From Candidatus Binatus sp. (lineage in GTDB: Bacteria; Desulfobacterota; Binatia; Binatales; Binataceae), in the NCBI RefSeq assembly GCF_030646925.1, contig NZ_JAUSKL010000029.1, positions 44,955 through 108,954 of the forward strand: DNA of 64,000 nt, in the 5' to 3' direction. The translations under genes and the position numbers were made by a program. A model generated the notes under the pieces. The model worked only from the letters and a program-made list of their open reading frames with translations, was not told the DNA's origin and ran no database searches. Shown piece after piece: positions 54,749 through 62,770 of the stretch (position 1 is the stretch's first letter; each line of letters opens with the position of its first letter).

Positions 54749-55765
54749 TTAACTCTTTTTCTCGAGATGGCCGCCGAACTCGTAGCGCATCGCCGACAGT
54801 AATTTGTCGCCGAAGTCAGCCGCGCCGCGCGAGCTGAAGCGTTCATACAACGATGCGCTCAGCACATAGGCCGGCACGCCTTCATCGATTGCCGCCTCGA
54901 TCGTCCATCGACCCTCGCCCGAATCGGAGACGCGCCCGGCGAATTTCTTCAACTCCGGATCATCGACCAGCGCCGTCGCGGTGAGGTCGAGCAGCCATGA
55001 CGCGATCACGCTGCCGCGCCGCCACACTTCGGTGATGTCGGGGAGATTGAAATCGTATTGATACAGTTCGGGCGCCCGCAGCGGCGTCGTTTCCGCATCG
55101 ACGGCGTGCGTCTGCTTGCCGACGTTCGCGTGGCGCAGGATGTTGAGACCCTCGGCATACGACGCCATGATTCCGTACTCGATTCCGTTGTGCACCATCT
55201 TGACGAAGTGGCCCGCGCCATTCGGCCCGCAATGCAGGTAGCCGTGCTCGGCGGTGCTGTCGGTGATTTTTTCGCGGCCCGCGATGCGCGGGGCGGAATC
55301 GATTGACGGGGCCAAGGTCGCGAAGATCGGATCGAGATGCTTGACGACGCCGAGCTCGCCGCCAATCATCTGGCAGTAGCCGCGCTCGAGTCCCCACACG
55401 CCGCCGCTGGTGCCCGAATCGACGTAGTGCAGCCCCTTCGATTTGAGTTGCTTGGCGCGCCGGATGTCATCGACGTAGTACGAATTGCCGCCATCGACGA
55501 TGATGTCGCCGGTCTGAAAGCGCTTCGACAACTCGGCCAGCGTGTCCTCGACCACCGCCGCCGGCACCATCATCCACGCGACGCGCGGCTTGCTGAGCTT
55601 CGCCGCAAAATCGTCGAGCGAGGTCGCGCCAATCGCGCCGTCCTTCGCCAGATCTTTAACCGATGCGGGATTGACGTCATACACGACGCATTGGTGGCCG
55701 CCCTGCAGCAGCCGCCGGACCATGTTCGCGCCCATTCTGCCAAGACCAACCATTCCCATCTGCAT
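54749..55765 (-). CDS. gnd: 6-phosphogluconate dehydrogenase, decarboxylating (short type)
   Basis: Converts 6-phosphogluconate to ribulose-5-phosphate and CO2, yielding NAD(P)H. The 338 residues start with the dinucleotide motif MVGLGRMGANMVRRL and contain DGGNSYYVDD and GTSGGVWGLERGYCQMIGG, the substrate-binding signature. The short length and C-terminal part are of the GntZ/YqeC type (about 300-340 residues rather than 470). It is the first gene of the pair with zwf, 76 bases apart, giving an oxidative pentose-phosphate unit that may supply NADPH for the Rieske enzymes. Confidence 0.95.
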   Translation of the reverse strand: MQMGMVGLGRMGANMVRRLLQGGHQCVVYDVNPASVKDLAKDGAIGATSLDDFAAKLSKPRVAWMMVPAAVVEDTLAELSKRFQTGDIIVDGGNSYYVDDIRRAKQLKSKGLHYVDSGTSGGVWGLERGYCQMIGGELGVVKHLDPIFATLAPSIDSAPRIAGREKITDSTAEHGYLHCGPNGAGHFVKMVHNGIEYGIMASYAEGLNILRHANVGKQTHAVDAETTPLRAPELYQYDFNLPDITEVWRRGSVIASWLLDLTATALVDDPELKKFAGRVSDSGEGRWTIEAAIDEGVPAYVLSASLYERFSSRGAADFGDKLLSAMRYEFGGHLEKKS

Positions 55766-55910
55766 CGGCTTTGCTCCTTGTGCGATCTAAAAAATTCGCG
55801 TGACTAATATTGATGCGCGTTCTCGTACCGTGATGCGAGAGCCCAAAGCTGCGGGCGCGTTACGACGCGCAACGTCTATTAGATGCCGCCGCGCTTGAAG
55901 AGTCGCAGAA

Positions 55911-56771
55911 TCAGGCCGAAAGAAATTCGCGCAAACGGCGCGCCAGTTCTTCGGGCTTTTCTTCCGGGATGAAATGGCCGCAGTCGGCGATCGAGCCGCC
56001 TTCAGCGCGATTTGCGATCCGTCGCAGCGATTCAACCACGAGATCGCCACGGCCGCGCGGTCCTCCCCCGCCGATACCGAGGGTCGGCATCGGCAATTTG
56101 AATCCGGCGGCGAACCTCGCGCGATTGTCGGCGACATCCTGAGAGAGCGCGCGATAGAAATTGAATCCAGCGCGCATCGCGCCCGGCTGCGAGTAGGTCC
56201 GCACGTATTCCGCGACATCGTCATCGCTGAAGGTGCCCGCCTGATCGCATCCGTTCATGAAAAACCACTCGAGATAGGTTCGCTCGCGGCCGACCGTCAG
56301 CGCCTCGGGCAAATCGGGCACCTGGTGAAACATATGATGCCATCGCGGAGCACCGCCGATCGCGGCGCCCGCCGGCTGATCGCCGGGCACGGGAACATCG
56401 AGCATCGCAAGATGCGTGACTTCGGCGGGATGATCGGCGGCGAGGCGAAACGCGACCGGCGCGCCCCAATCGTGCCCGACGACGGCAAACCGCGCATGCC
56501 CGAGATGATCGTGCATCACCTGCCAGACGTCGTTGGCGACCGTCTTTTTATCGTAGCCGCTGCTTGGGCGCGACGAATCGCCGAGTCCGCGCAAGTCCGG
56601 CGCGACCAGCGAGAACTTGTCGGCGAGCAGCGGCATCACGCGGCGCCATTCGAACCAAGTCTGCGGCCATCCATGAAGCAGGACGACCGGAGCGCCCTGC
56701 CCCATCGTAACGAAATGGATCCGCACGCCTTTCAGATTCGCATAGTGATGAATGAAGTCGCTGCTAATCAT
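55911..56771 (-). CDS. Alpha/beta hydrolase, epoxide hydrolase or dehalogenase-like
   Basis: 286 residues of the alpha/beta-hydrolase fold. The oxyanion motif HGWP (LLHGWPQTWFEWRRVM) and the nucleophile elbow GHDWGA place an Asp nucleophile, as in epoxide hydrolases and fluoroacetate or haloalkane dehalogenases. The C-terminal GGSIADCGHFIPEEKPEEL has the catalytic His. No signal peptide. It is flanked by a dispersed palindromic repeat at its 5' side (56807-56832). Function beyond the family is not known. Confidence 0.85.
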   Translation of the reverse strand: MISSDFIHHYANLKGVRIHFVTMGQGAPVVLLHGWPQTWFEWRRVMPLLADKFSLVAPDLRGLGDSSRPSSGYDKKTVANDVWQVMHDHLGHARFAVVGHDWGAPVAFRLAADHPAEVTHLAMLDVPVPGDQPAGAAIGGAPRWHHMFHQVPDLPEALTVGRERTYLEWFFMNGCDQAGTFSDDDVAEYVRTYSQPGAMRAGFNFYRALSQDVADNRARFAAGFKLPMPTLGIGGGGPRGRGDLVVESLRRIANRAEGGSIADCGHFIPEEKPEELARRLREFLSA

Positions 56772-56806
56772 CGGTAGTCTCCGTGGGCCCGAAGCGTATC
56801 AGATGA

Positions 56807-56832
56807 ATTCGCACAGGCTGAAGCCTGTGCCA
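56807..56832. repeat. Short palindromic repeat element
   Basis: GCACAGGC (56811-56818 approx.) and GCCTGTGC form an 8-base perfect stem with loop TGAA, followed by CACT. This sequence resembles the small CACAGGCTGAAGCCTGTG palindromes scattered between genes in several high-GC soil bacterial groups. It lies just upstream of the alpha/beta-hydrolase start and downstream of the amidohydrolase terminator. Confidence 0.6.
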
Positions 56833-56840
56833 CTCAATGC

Positions 56841-56880
56841 AAAAACTCCCGCGCCCGCGATCAAGCCGCAGACGCGGGAG
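56841..56880 (-). terminator. Intrinsic terminator after the amidohydrolase gene
   Basis: On the minus strand CTCCCGCG pairs with CGCGGGAG (56873-56880 with 56846-56853), followed by TTTTT (56845-56841). The gene it ends stops at 56911, 31 bases upstream. Confidence 0.85.
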
Positions 56881-56910
56881 GTAAAATTGCGGATGCCGAC
56901 GAGGCGCCGA

Positions 56911-58137
56911 TCAGTTCAGCGTGGCGCGATGCCTTTGCGTCAACGCATCGACGTCGAACTTGAACAGCCGCCCCGCGTTCAGTCCGAGAATTTTCGCGCG
57001 CGCATCGTCGGGCAGATGCGCCATCTGGCGCTCGATCGCTTCGGGCGAATGCGGCCAACTGCCCTCGTGATGCGGATAGTCATTCGCCCACAGGAAATTG
57101 TCGGTCAAATCATATTTCACGGCGAGATCCAGCCCGACGGGGTCCTCCTGGAACGACGCGTAGCCGTGCGCGCGGAAATATTCGCTCGGCAGCATCTTGA
57201 GCCGTGGCAGCGCCCACATATGATGCTTGTGATAGGCCTCGTCCATCGCGCTGAGCGCCCACGCGACCCATCCAATACCCGACTCGATCGCCGCAAATTT
57301 GATTCCCGGATAACGCTCGAGCACGCCCGAGCCGCAGAGATTCGCGACCGGCTCGATCGTCGGCACCAGCGAATGCGACACGTAATTGATCACGGCGCCA
57401 CCGTCCTTGCGCGCCGCGCGCGGGTCGCGCCCGGTGGAAACGTGGAACGTGATCGGCATCCCGGTTTCCTCGATGATCGCCCACATCGGATCGAACATCT
57501 GCATGTTGTAGTTCGGATCGCGATGATTGTGCGGACCGAAGATCGGCTTGCAGGGCAGCGTCAGTCCGCGAAATCCCATCTTGGCGACGCGTTCGATTTC
57601 CTTGATCGATCCCGGCAGATCGGCCGTCGCGATCGCCGCCAGCGGCGACAATCGATCATTGTACTTCGCGAAAGTTTCCCACGCCCAATCGTTGTAGATG
57701 CGGCATTGCGCCTGCGCGAAATCCGCGTCGGTCGTCGCCCACATCGTGAGGCCCTTGTTCGGAAAAATGATCTCGGCATCGACGCCGTCGGCCGCCAGAT
57801 CCCTGATTCGTTGCTCCGGATCGGCGCCGGCACGCGACCGGACCTTGTCTTCGCCTTCGAGATTGCTGTCGAGCAGGCGCGATTTGGCCCAGCCCTCGGA
57901 GATTTGCCATTTCACGCCGTTCTCGTCGATGTCGATTCGCGGCAGGCGGCTCTTGTACTTCGCGTCAATTCGATCGACCCACAGATTGGTCGGCTCGTTG
58001 GCGTGGCAGTCCGCCGAAATCATCACGTATTTATCGGGATCGCCGGGACGCCCGGTGCGCTTCCATCCCGCATGTCCAGGCGATTCGAGCCGCCATCGAT
58101 TGGGCTCATTCACTTCACCGAGAATTGCGCCTGCCAT
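56911..58137 (-). CDS. Amidohydrolase-related metal-dependent hydrolase (TIM barrel)
   Basis: 408 residues from ATG 58137, preceded by GGAGG eight bases upstream. It belongs to the amidohydrolase-2 group, which includes decarboxylases and hydrolases of ring-cleavage products (ACMSD-like). Metal ligands are likely Asp43-x-His45 in ISADCHANEP; other family blocks are PITFHVSTG and AIESGIGWVAWALSAMDEAY. It has its own terminator. The relation to the catabolic genes elsewhere in the window is possible but not shown. Confidence 0.82.
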   Translation of the reverse strand: MAGAILGEVNEPNRWRLESPGHAGWKRTGRPGDPDKYVMISADCHANEPTNLWVDRIDAKYKSRLPRIDIDENGVKWQISEGWAKSRLLDSNLEGEDKVRSRAGADPEQRIRDLAADGVDAEIIFPNKGLTMWATTDADFAQAQCRIYNDWAWETFAKYNDRLSPLAAIATADLPGSIKEIERVAKMGFRGLTLPCKPIFGPHNHRDPNYNMQMFDPMWAIIEETGMPITFHVSTGRDPRAARKDGGAVINYVSHSLVPTIEPVANLCGSGVLERYPGIKFAAIESGIGWVAWALSAMDEAYHKHHMWALPRLKMLPSEYFRAHGYASFQEDPVGLDLAVKYDLTDNFLWANDYPHHEGSWPHSPEAIERQMAHLPDDARAKILGLNAGRLFKFDVDALTQRHRATLN

Positions 58138-58320
58138 AGGGGGAACCTCCGCAGAAACCTGCAAGTGGGATACGACGACTGTATCTTAGACTGACTTTGA
58201 AAGCTGTCAAGGAAGCAGACGACCGCACGGTCCTGCTCAGTCAGAATCAGCATCGGATTTGAATTATCTGCGCGTGTGCAGGGCTAGCCGAAGAAGGTCG
58301 TAATCGTGATGGGCGTGTCC

Positions 58321-58357
58321 GGATCCTTCGACTCCGGCAGCCTTCGCTCAGGATGAC
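58321..58357 (-). repeat. Dispersed intergenic repeat, copy B
   Basis: Read on the minus strand it begins GTCATCCTGAGCGAAGG and ends GTCGAAGGATCC. It matches the element at 11476-11512 but includes about five additional bases (CGAAG). The termini CCTGAG/AGGATC are partial inverted repeats. It lies in the gap between the amidohydrolase and MFS genes. Confidence 0.6.
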
Positions 58358-58402
58358 GGAATGGAGCGGCGATGGAGGAAGGCGGCGTGCTGAAAGGCTA
58401 TT

Positions 58403-59728
58403 CTATTCTTCTTCGGAGAAAGACGGCGAAAGATCCTCGAGCGATTTGCCGCGCGTCTCCGGCACGAACAGCACCAGCACCACGACCCCGATCAGCGGTC
58501 CGACCGCGAAAATCGAAGCCGCTTGGCCGAGTCCGCCGAGCGGTTTGGATAGCAGTCCCACGACCACCGGCGATAGCATCCAGCAGATTTGCCCGATCAC
58601 CTGCGCGCACAGACTATAGCCGGTGCATCGAATCTCGGTCGGGAACAACTCGGTCGAGAGCGCGGACGTCGCGGTGCGCGCCGCCTGGTAAGCGAACATC
58701 GTGATAACCTCGGCGGCAAGAATCGCCGAGTAGGTATCGCTGCGAAACAGCCAGAACATCGCGGCCGCCGAAATCAGGTACGCTGTCGCCGCGGTCAATT
58801 TCCGCCCGATGCGATCCATCAAAAATCCGCACAGCAGAGTGCCGACCGTGCCCATCAGGTATGCGACGATCACCGCGCTGCCGACCTGCGCGGAGGTCCA
58901 ATGATGATCGCGCCGCGCGTAGAGGCTGAAGTAAGTAATCGTGGGACCGCCGATCAGGCCGATGCTGTTCCAGAGCGACGCGACGATCAGCAGCCGCGAG
59001 CGATACGCGCCGGCGAACGGCCTAAGGCAGTTGCGAATCGCAGTCCAGAACGGAATCAGCGGTTTCCCCTCGGCGGCGCGCGCGTGCTCGAGCGCGCTGA
59101 AGCGCGCGGTTTCCTGGATACCGCGGCGCAGGAACGCGATCAGCACCAGCGGCACGATCCCCAGCATGTACATCCCGCGCCAGCCGAAGCGCGACTCCGA
59201 CATCGCGCCGTACACGAGGCCGGCTGCGGTGACGCCCAAAAACGCAATCATGTGCAGGCCCGCGATCGCGCGCCCGCGCTGCAACTCCGGAAATTCCTCG
59301 CTGATCATCGTGACCGCGACGCCGAACTCCGCCGCGAGAAAAATCTGCGACGAGCTCTGAAAGACGGTGAAGGTTCCGACGCCGGTGGACAGCGCCGTCA
59401 GCAGGGTCAGCACGGTGTAGCAGAGCACGGTGGTGGAGATGATCGGTTTGCGGCCGAAACGATCGGCGAGGATCACGACGAAGAACGACATCATCCCGCC
59501 GAGGCGCACGATCGTCGCGATCAGCCCGATCGCAGGATCGCCCAGATGAAAGGTGCGCGCGATATCGGGCGTACAGAGATGGAAAATCGTGATGTCGTAG
59601 CCTTCGAAGATCGTGGCCGACATCAGCATCACGAACAGCGCGATCAGGTAGCGCCGCGGACGCGGCAGTCCCGGCGTGGAGGGATGAGGAACGGTGCCCG
59701 GATCCAAGTGAGCAGCCTGCATTGCCAT
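58403..59728 (-). CDS. MFS transporter, sugar or aromatic acid type
   Basis: 441 residues with twelve helices. Loop 2-3 has DRFGRKPIISTTV, and loop 8-9 has MDRIGRKLTAATAY, the duplicated MFS signature. FEGYDITIFHLCTPDIARTF near the N-terminus and LSTELFPTEIRCTGYSLC near helix 10 are typical of the aromatic-acid/sugar symporter families. It probably imports a carboxylate. No enzyme gene is directly co-operonic; the nearest catabolic gene is the amidohydrolase 266 bases away. Confidence 0.85.
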   Translation of the reverse strand: MAMQAAHLDPGTVPHPSTPGLPRPRRYLIALFVMLMSATIFEGYDITIFHLCTPDIARTFHLGDPAIGLIATIVRLGGMMSFFVVILADRFGRKPIISTTVLCYTVLTLLTALSTGVGTFTVFQSSSQIFLAAEFGVAVTMISEEFPELQRGRAIAGLHMIAFLGVTAAGLVYGAMSESRFGWRGMYMLGIVPLVLIAFLRRGIQETARFSALEHARAAEGKPLIPFWTAIRNCLRPFAGAYRSRLLIVASLWNSIGLIGGPTITYFSLYARRDHHWTSAQVGSAVIVAYLMGTVGTLLCGFLMDRIGRKLTAATAYLISAAAMFWLFRSDTYSAILAAEVITMFAYQAARTATSALSTELFPTEIRCTGYSLCAQVIGQICWMLSPVVVGLLSKPLGGLGQAASIFAVGPLIGVVVLVLFVPETRGKSLEDLSPSFSEEE

Positions 59729-59796
59729 TTCTACCGTCTAGTCTCGCTCGCCGAATCGACTGTGATCGATCTTATTGCGCGCCTAATCGCGACGGC

Positions 59797-60597
59797 CTAG
59801 CGCGGCTGCGACTCAGTTGAACCCGGCGATCCTACTCCAGCCAGCACCGCGCGAAACGCGTCGCTCGAGACGTGCACCGCGCCCTGATACGGCGTCGAGA
59901 GTTCTGAAATCGCCAGGATCGTCAGTCCGATCAGAGCCGCGAACGCGCCGCACATCAATGCCTGAGCATAATAATACCGGGTACCGAAAAAATAGCTGAA
60001 GCCGATCGTGATCACGCTGCCAACGTAGATCACGATCCACACCACCGACGGCAGGTCATTGCTGTAATAGACGTAGCGCAGGCGCCGCGCGTTGTTCAGA
60101 TCGGCCATCTGGTCGAGGCTCTTGTCGAGCAGCAGGCTCTCGCGCGAATCGGCCGGCTTGTAGGCGACCAGATCGTCCCACAGCCGGTTGGCAGTGGCGC
60201 TGTCGGCGGCGAAATCGTTTTTCGCCATCGCTTCCCATTCGTTGTTCACGACGATCCGCGCGTACTGATGAACCGCGGAGCGCATTTCGGATCGCATCGG
60301 CTCGTTAAATCCACGCGACAGATAGAAGATGTTCGCCAGCGCCAGCGCTTCCTGCTGCGCACTCTCGTTCGCGCTCTCGTAGCGCTGCCACGCCGCCACG
60401 ATCACGAATGCCAGCACCACGCCATAGAATGCGCCGACCACGCCGAAGGTGAAGCCCGCGACTTCGTGGTTCTCGCGCAACGTCTCCCACGGCACGAGGC
60501 GGCGCATGATAAGTAGTCCCGCGATCGTGACGCCGGCGAAAACCAGCGCGACAATTTCGGCTTGCAAGGAGACCGAAAAGGCGTCGAGCCAATTCAT
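59797..60597 (-). CDS. DUF4239 membrane protein
   Basis: 266 residues with about four membrane helices, DUF4239 (bestrophin-like) family. Visible landmarks are GVVGAFYGVVLAFVIVAAWQ near residue 50-70, ANIFYLSRGF, and a C-terminal helix pair ending in SELSTPYQGAVHVSSDAF. Members are thought to be ion-channel-like, without proof. It has no operon partner; the next gene starts 103 bases away. Confidence 0.82.
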   Translation of the reverse strand: MNWLDAFSVSLQAEIVALVFAGVTIAGLLIMRRLVPWETLRENHEVAGFTFGVVGAFYGVVLAFVIVAAWQRYESANESAQQEALALANIFYLSRGFNEPMRSEMRSAVHQYARIVVNNEWEAMAKNDFAADSATANRLWDDLVAYKPADSRESLLLDKSLDQMADLNNARRLRYVYYSNDLPSVVWIVIYVGSVITIGFSYFFGTRYYYAQALMCGAFAALIGLTILAISELSTPYQGAVHVSSDAFRAVLAGVGSPGSTESQPR

Positions 60598-60700
60598 AGT
60601 TGCGGTCGTCTCATCGTTTGCGCCATCTCAGCGCGAGGATGCCCCAATCGCGGCCTCCGCGCGCGCCTCACAATGACGCGAGAACCCGATACTGCGCAAT

Positions 60701-61468
60701 CTAGTTCGCAACACCCACCAGTTTCACATGCTGCGGACTCTTGGCCGCGGTATCGCGCAGTTCGAGGGTGCCCTTGAAGATGCCCGCCGAGCGCGGCGCG
60801 AACTCGACGCGCACCACGCAACTGCCGCCGCCCGCCTCGAGCGTCTCGCAGGTGTTGGCGGTGACGTTGAACGGCGGCGACGCCGCGACGCTCGAGAACT
60901 TGATCGCGGTGCGCGTGTTGTTGGTCACCTTCAGGCTCATCGAGGCCGGCGTTCCATCGACCTTCAACGCGCCGAAGTGGAGTTTTTTCTGAAAGGTGAG
61001 CGGCCCCGCGACGCCCTTGCCGCGCAGCTTCACGATATGCGGACTGTTGGCGGCATTGCTGATGAGTTGCAGCGTTCCGCGCTGCCCGCCCTCCGCGATT
61101 GGCGCGAAGGCGACGGTGATCGAGCAGCTCGCAGCCGGCATCAGCGGTTCTCTGCATCCGTTCGCGACGATCGCGAATCCTCGGCTGATAACAGGTCCCG
61201 AAAATTTGACCGGAGCACCGCCCGCGATCGCGGAACTAGTGAACGTCACCGCGACTGGCCTGCTCTCATCGATCTGATTGCCGACTTCTTCCGGCTCGAA
61301 GAGTATCGCCCTCGGCGCGACCTCTATACTCGATTGCACCGCCGCGGGATCGCCCGCGCGCGCCGCCGCCCCTGGTTTCACGAGTATCGCGATCGCCGCG
61401 GTCAGCATCAACCAGCGCTTCCCGACACGCCCGATGCGATCGACACGCCTATCCAATGCGGCTGTCAC
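60701..61468 (-). CDS. Secreted protein with choice-of-anchor D (ASH-type) domains
   Basis: 255 residues. A signal peptide (RWLMLTAAIAILVKPGAAA) is followed by two tandem immunoglobulin-like ASH/HYDIN-type domains, recognisable from ASCSITVAFAPIAEGGQRGT and SCVVRVEFAPRSAGIFKGT. Such domains occur in cell-surface or periplasmic proteins of soil bacteria and are structural. No catalytic residues are visible. It is upstream of the RND adaptor in transcription only if they share a transcript; a 114-base gap separates them. Confidence 0.8.
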   Translation of the reverse strand: MTAALDRRVDRIGRVGKRWLMLTAAIAILVKPGAAARAGDPAAVQSSIEVAPRAILFEPEEVGNQIDESRPVAVTFTSSAIAGGAPVKFSGPVISRGFAIVANGCREPLMPAASCSITVAFAPIAEGGQRGTLQLISNAANSPHIVKLRGKGVAGPLTFQKKLHFGALKVDGTPASMSLKVTNNTRTAIKFSSVAASPPFNVTANTCETLEAGGGSCVVRVEFAPRSAGIFKGTLELRDTAAKSPQHVKLVGVAN

Positions 61469-61582
61469 AATGATGATTGTGCATCATCTTTCGCAGCAGG
61501 CTAAGACTTCCTTCGCTGCATGGGCGCGGGAGGTCCGTCCTTCCGGGCGCGCGACGAGTCAGCCTTTTTTGCGCGCCGACGA

Positions 61583-62728
61583 TTATTTGACGACCGGACT
61601 CTCGACCGGCTGGACGTGCTCGCCGTTGCGCGCCGCCTGTCCGACGTTGACCGCAACCTTGTCCGTCTCATTGATACCGCTGGTCACTTCGACCATCTGG
61701 CCGTTGTCGTAGCCGAGCGTCACTTCGGCGAGATGCAATTGATTGTTGCGGACGACGGGCACGAAGACTTTGCCGTCGCGGAACACCAGCGCATCGTCGG
61801 GCACCATCGGCGCGCCGGCGCCCATCGTGACGGTGAATTGCGCGCGCGCGTACATGCCGGGATAGAGCGCGAGATCGTCGTTCGGCAGATCGACTTCGAC
61901 CAGCATCGTGCGCGTATCAGGCGAGAGCGCATCGGGATGCCGCGTGATCGTTCCGCTGAATTTGCGCGCTGGATATTCCGCGACCGTGATCGTCGCCTGG
62001 TCGCCGTCCTTGATAAACGGCGAGACCGCTTGCGGCGCCGACGTCAGCACGCGCACCGGTTTGGAGCGCGCGATCGTGACGATATTGCCGCCGCCAGCGC
62101 CGCTCGTGCTCGCCGGCACCAGGCGCCCCGGATCGATATTGCGTGCAGTGATGATTCCGTCGAACGGCGCCGTAATTATCTTGTAAGCCTGATTCGCGAG
62201 ATCCTGCTCGAGGATTGCCTTCGCCTGCAGCATCTGCGCGTGCGCCTCGTCGGCCATCTGCGGCGCGACGACTCCTTCCTTGCGCAGCGTCTGATTGCGC
62301 TGATCGGTGATGCGCGCGAGGTTGTAGTTGGCGCGCGCGTTGGCGACCTGCTGATCGAGTTCCGGCGATTCGAGGATCGCGATCACCTGACCTTTGCGCA
62401 CGCGGTCGCCCTTATCGACGTTGATCTTCTTCAGGTAGCCGGAGACCTTCGCGTACACCTCGGTCTCGTCGAAGCCGCGGATCGTCGCCGGCAACTTGAT
62501 TTCGCGGGTCGCGGGCGAGCGCGTGACATTCTTCACCAGCACGTGCGGCCCCGCCTCGTGCTGGCGTTCGAGTTCCGAAGTTTGCCGTCCGATCCAGAGT
62601 TCGCGCGCGAGCACCAAGCCGGCGGTCGCGACCATTATCAGCACCACCGCGATAATCCAGCCGGCATAGAAAAATTTGCCGGGTGGCGGAGCAGTAAAGT
62701 TCCGTGGATCTTCTTCCAGTTCAGCCAT
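61583..62728 (-). CDS. RND efflux periplasmic adaptor (membrane fusion protein)
   Basis: 381 residues. An N-terminal helix (WIIAVVLIMVATAGLVLA) anchors the protein, followed by HlyD-type lipoyl half-domains (AKVSGYLKKINVDKGDRVRK), a short alpha-hairpin with PQMADEAHAQMLQAKAI and a beta-barrel segment with FDGIITARNIDPGRLV. It links an inner-membrane pump and an outer-membrane channel. The permease gene lies 42 bases upstream in the transcript. No outer-membrane channel gene is visible in the window. Substrate unknown. Confidence 0.9.
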   Translation of the reverse strand: MAELEEDPRNFTAPPPGKFFYAGWIIAVVLIMVATAGLVLARELWIGRQTSELERQHEAGPHVLVKNVTRSPATREIKLPATIRGFDETEVYAKVSGYLKKINVDKGDRVRKGQVIAILESPELDQQVANARANYNLARITDQRNQTLRKEGVVAPQMADEAHAQMLQAKAILEQDLANQAYKIITAPFDGIITARNIDPGRLVPASTSGAGGGNIVTIARSKPVRVLTSAPQAVSPFIKDGDQATITVAEYPARKFSGTITRHPDALSPDTRTMLVEVDLPNDDLALYPGMYARAQFTVTMGAGAPMVPDDALVFRDGKVFVPVVRNNQLHLAEVTLGYDNGQMVEVTSGINETDKVAVNVGQAARNGEHVQPVESPVVK

Positions 62729-62770
62729 AGAGTTCGCGGATTAACGCGTCGCGTCGTTCACAATATCAGC

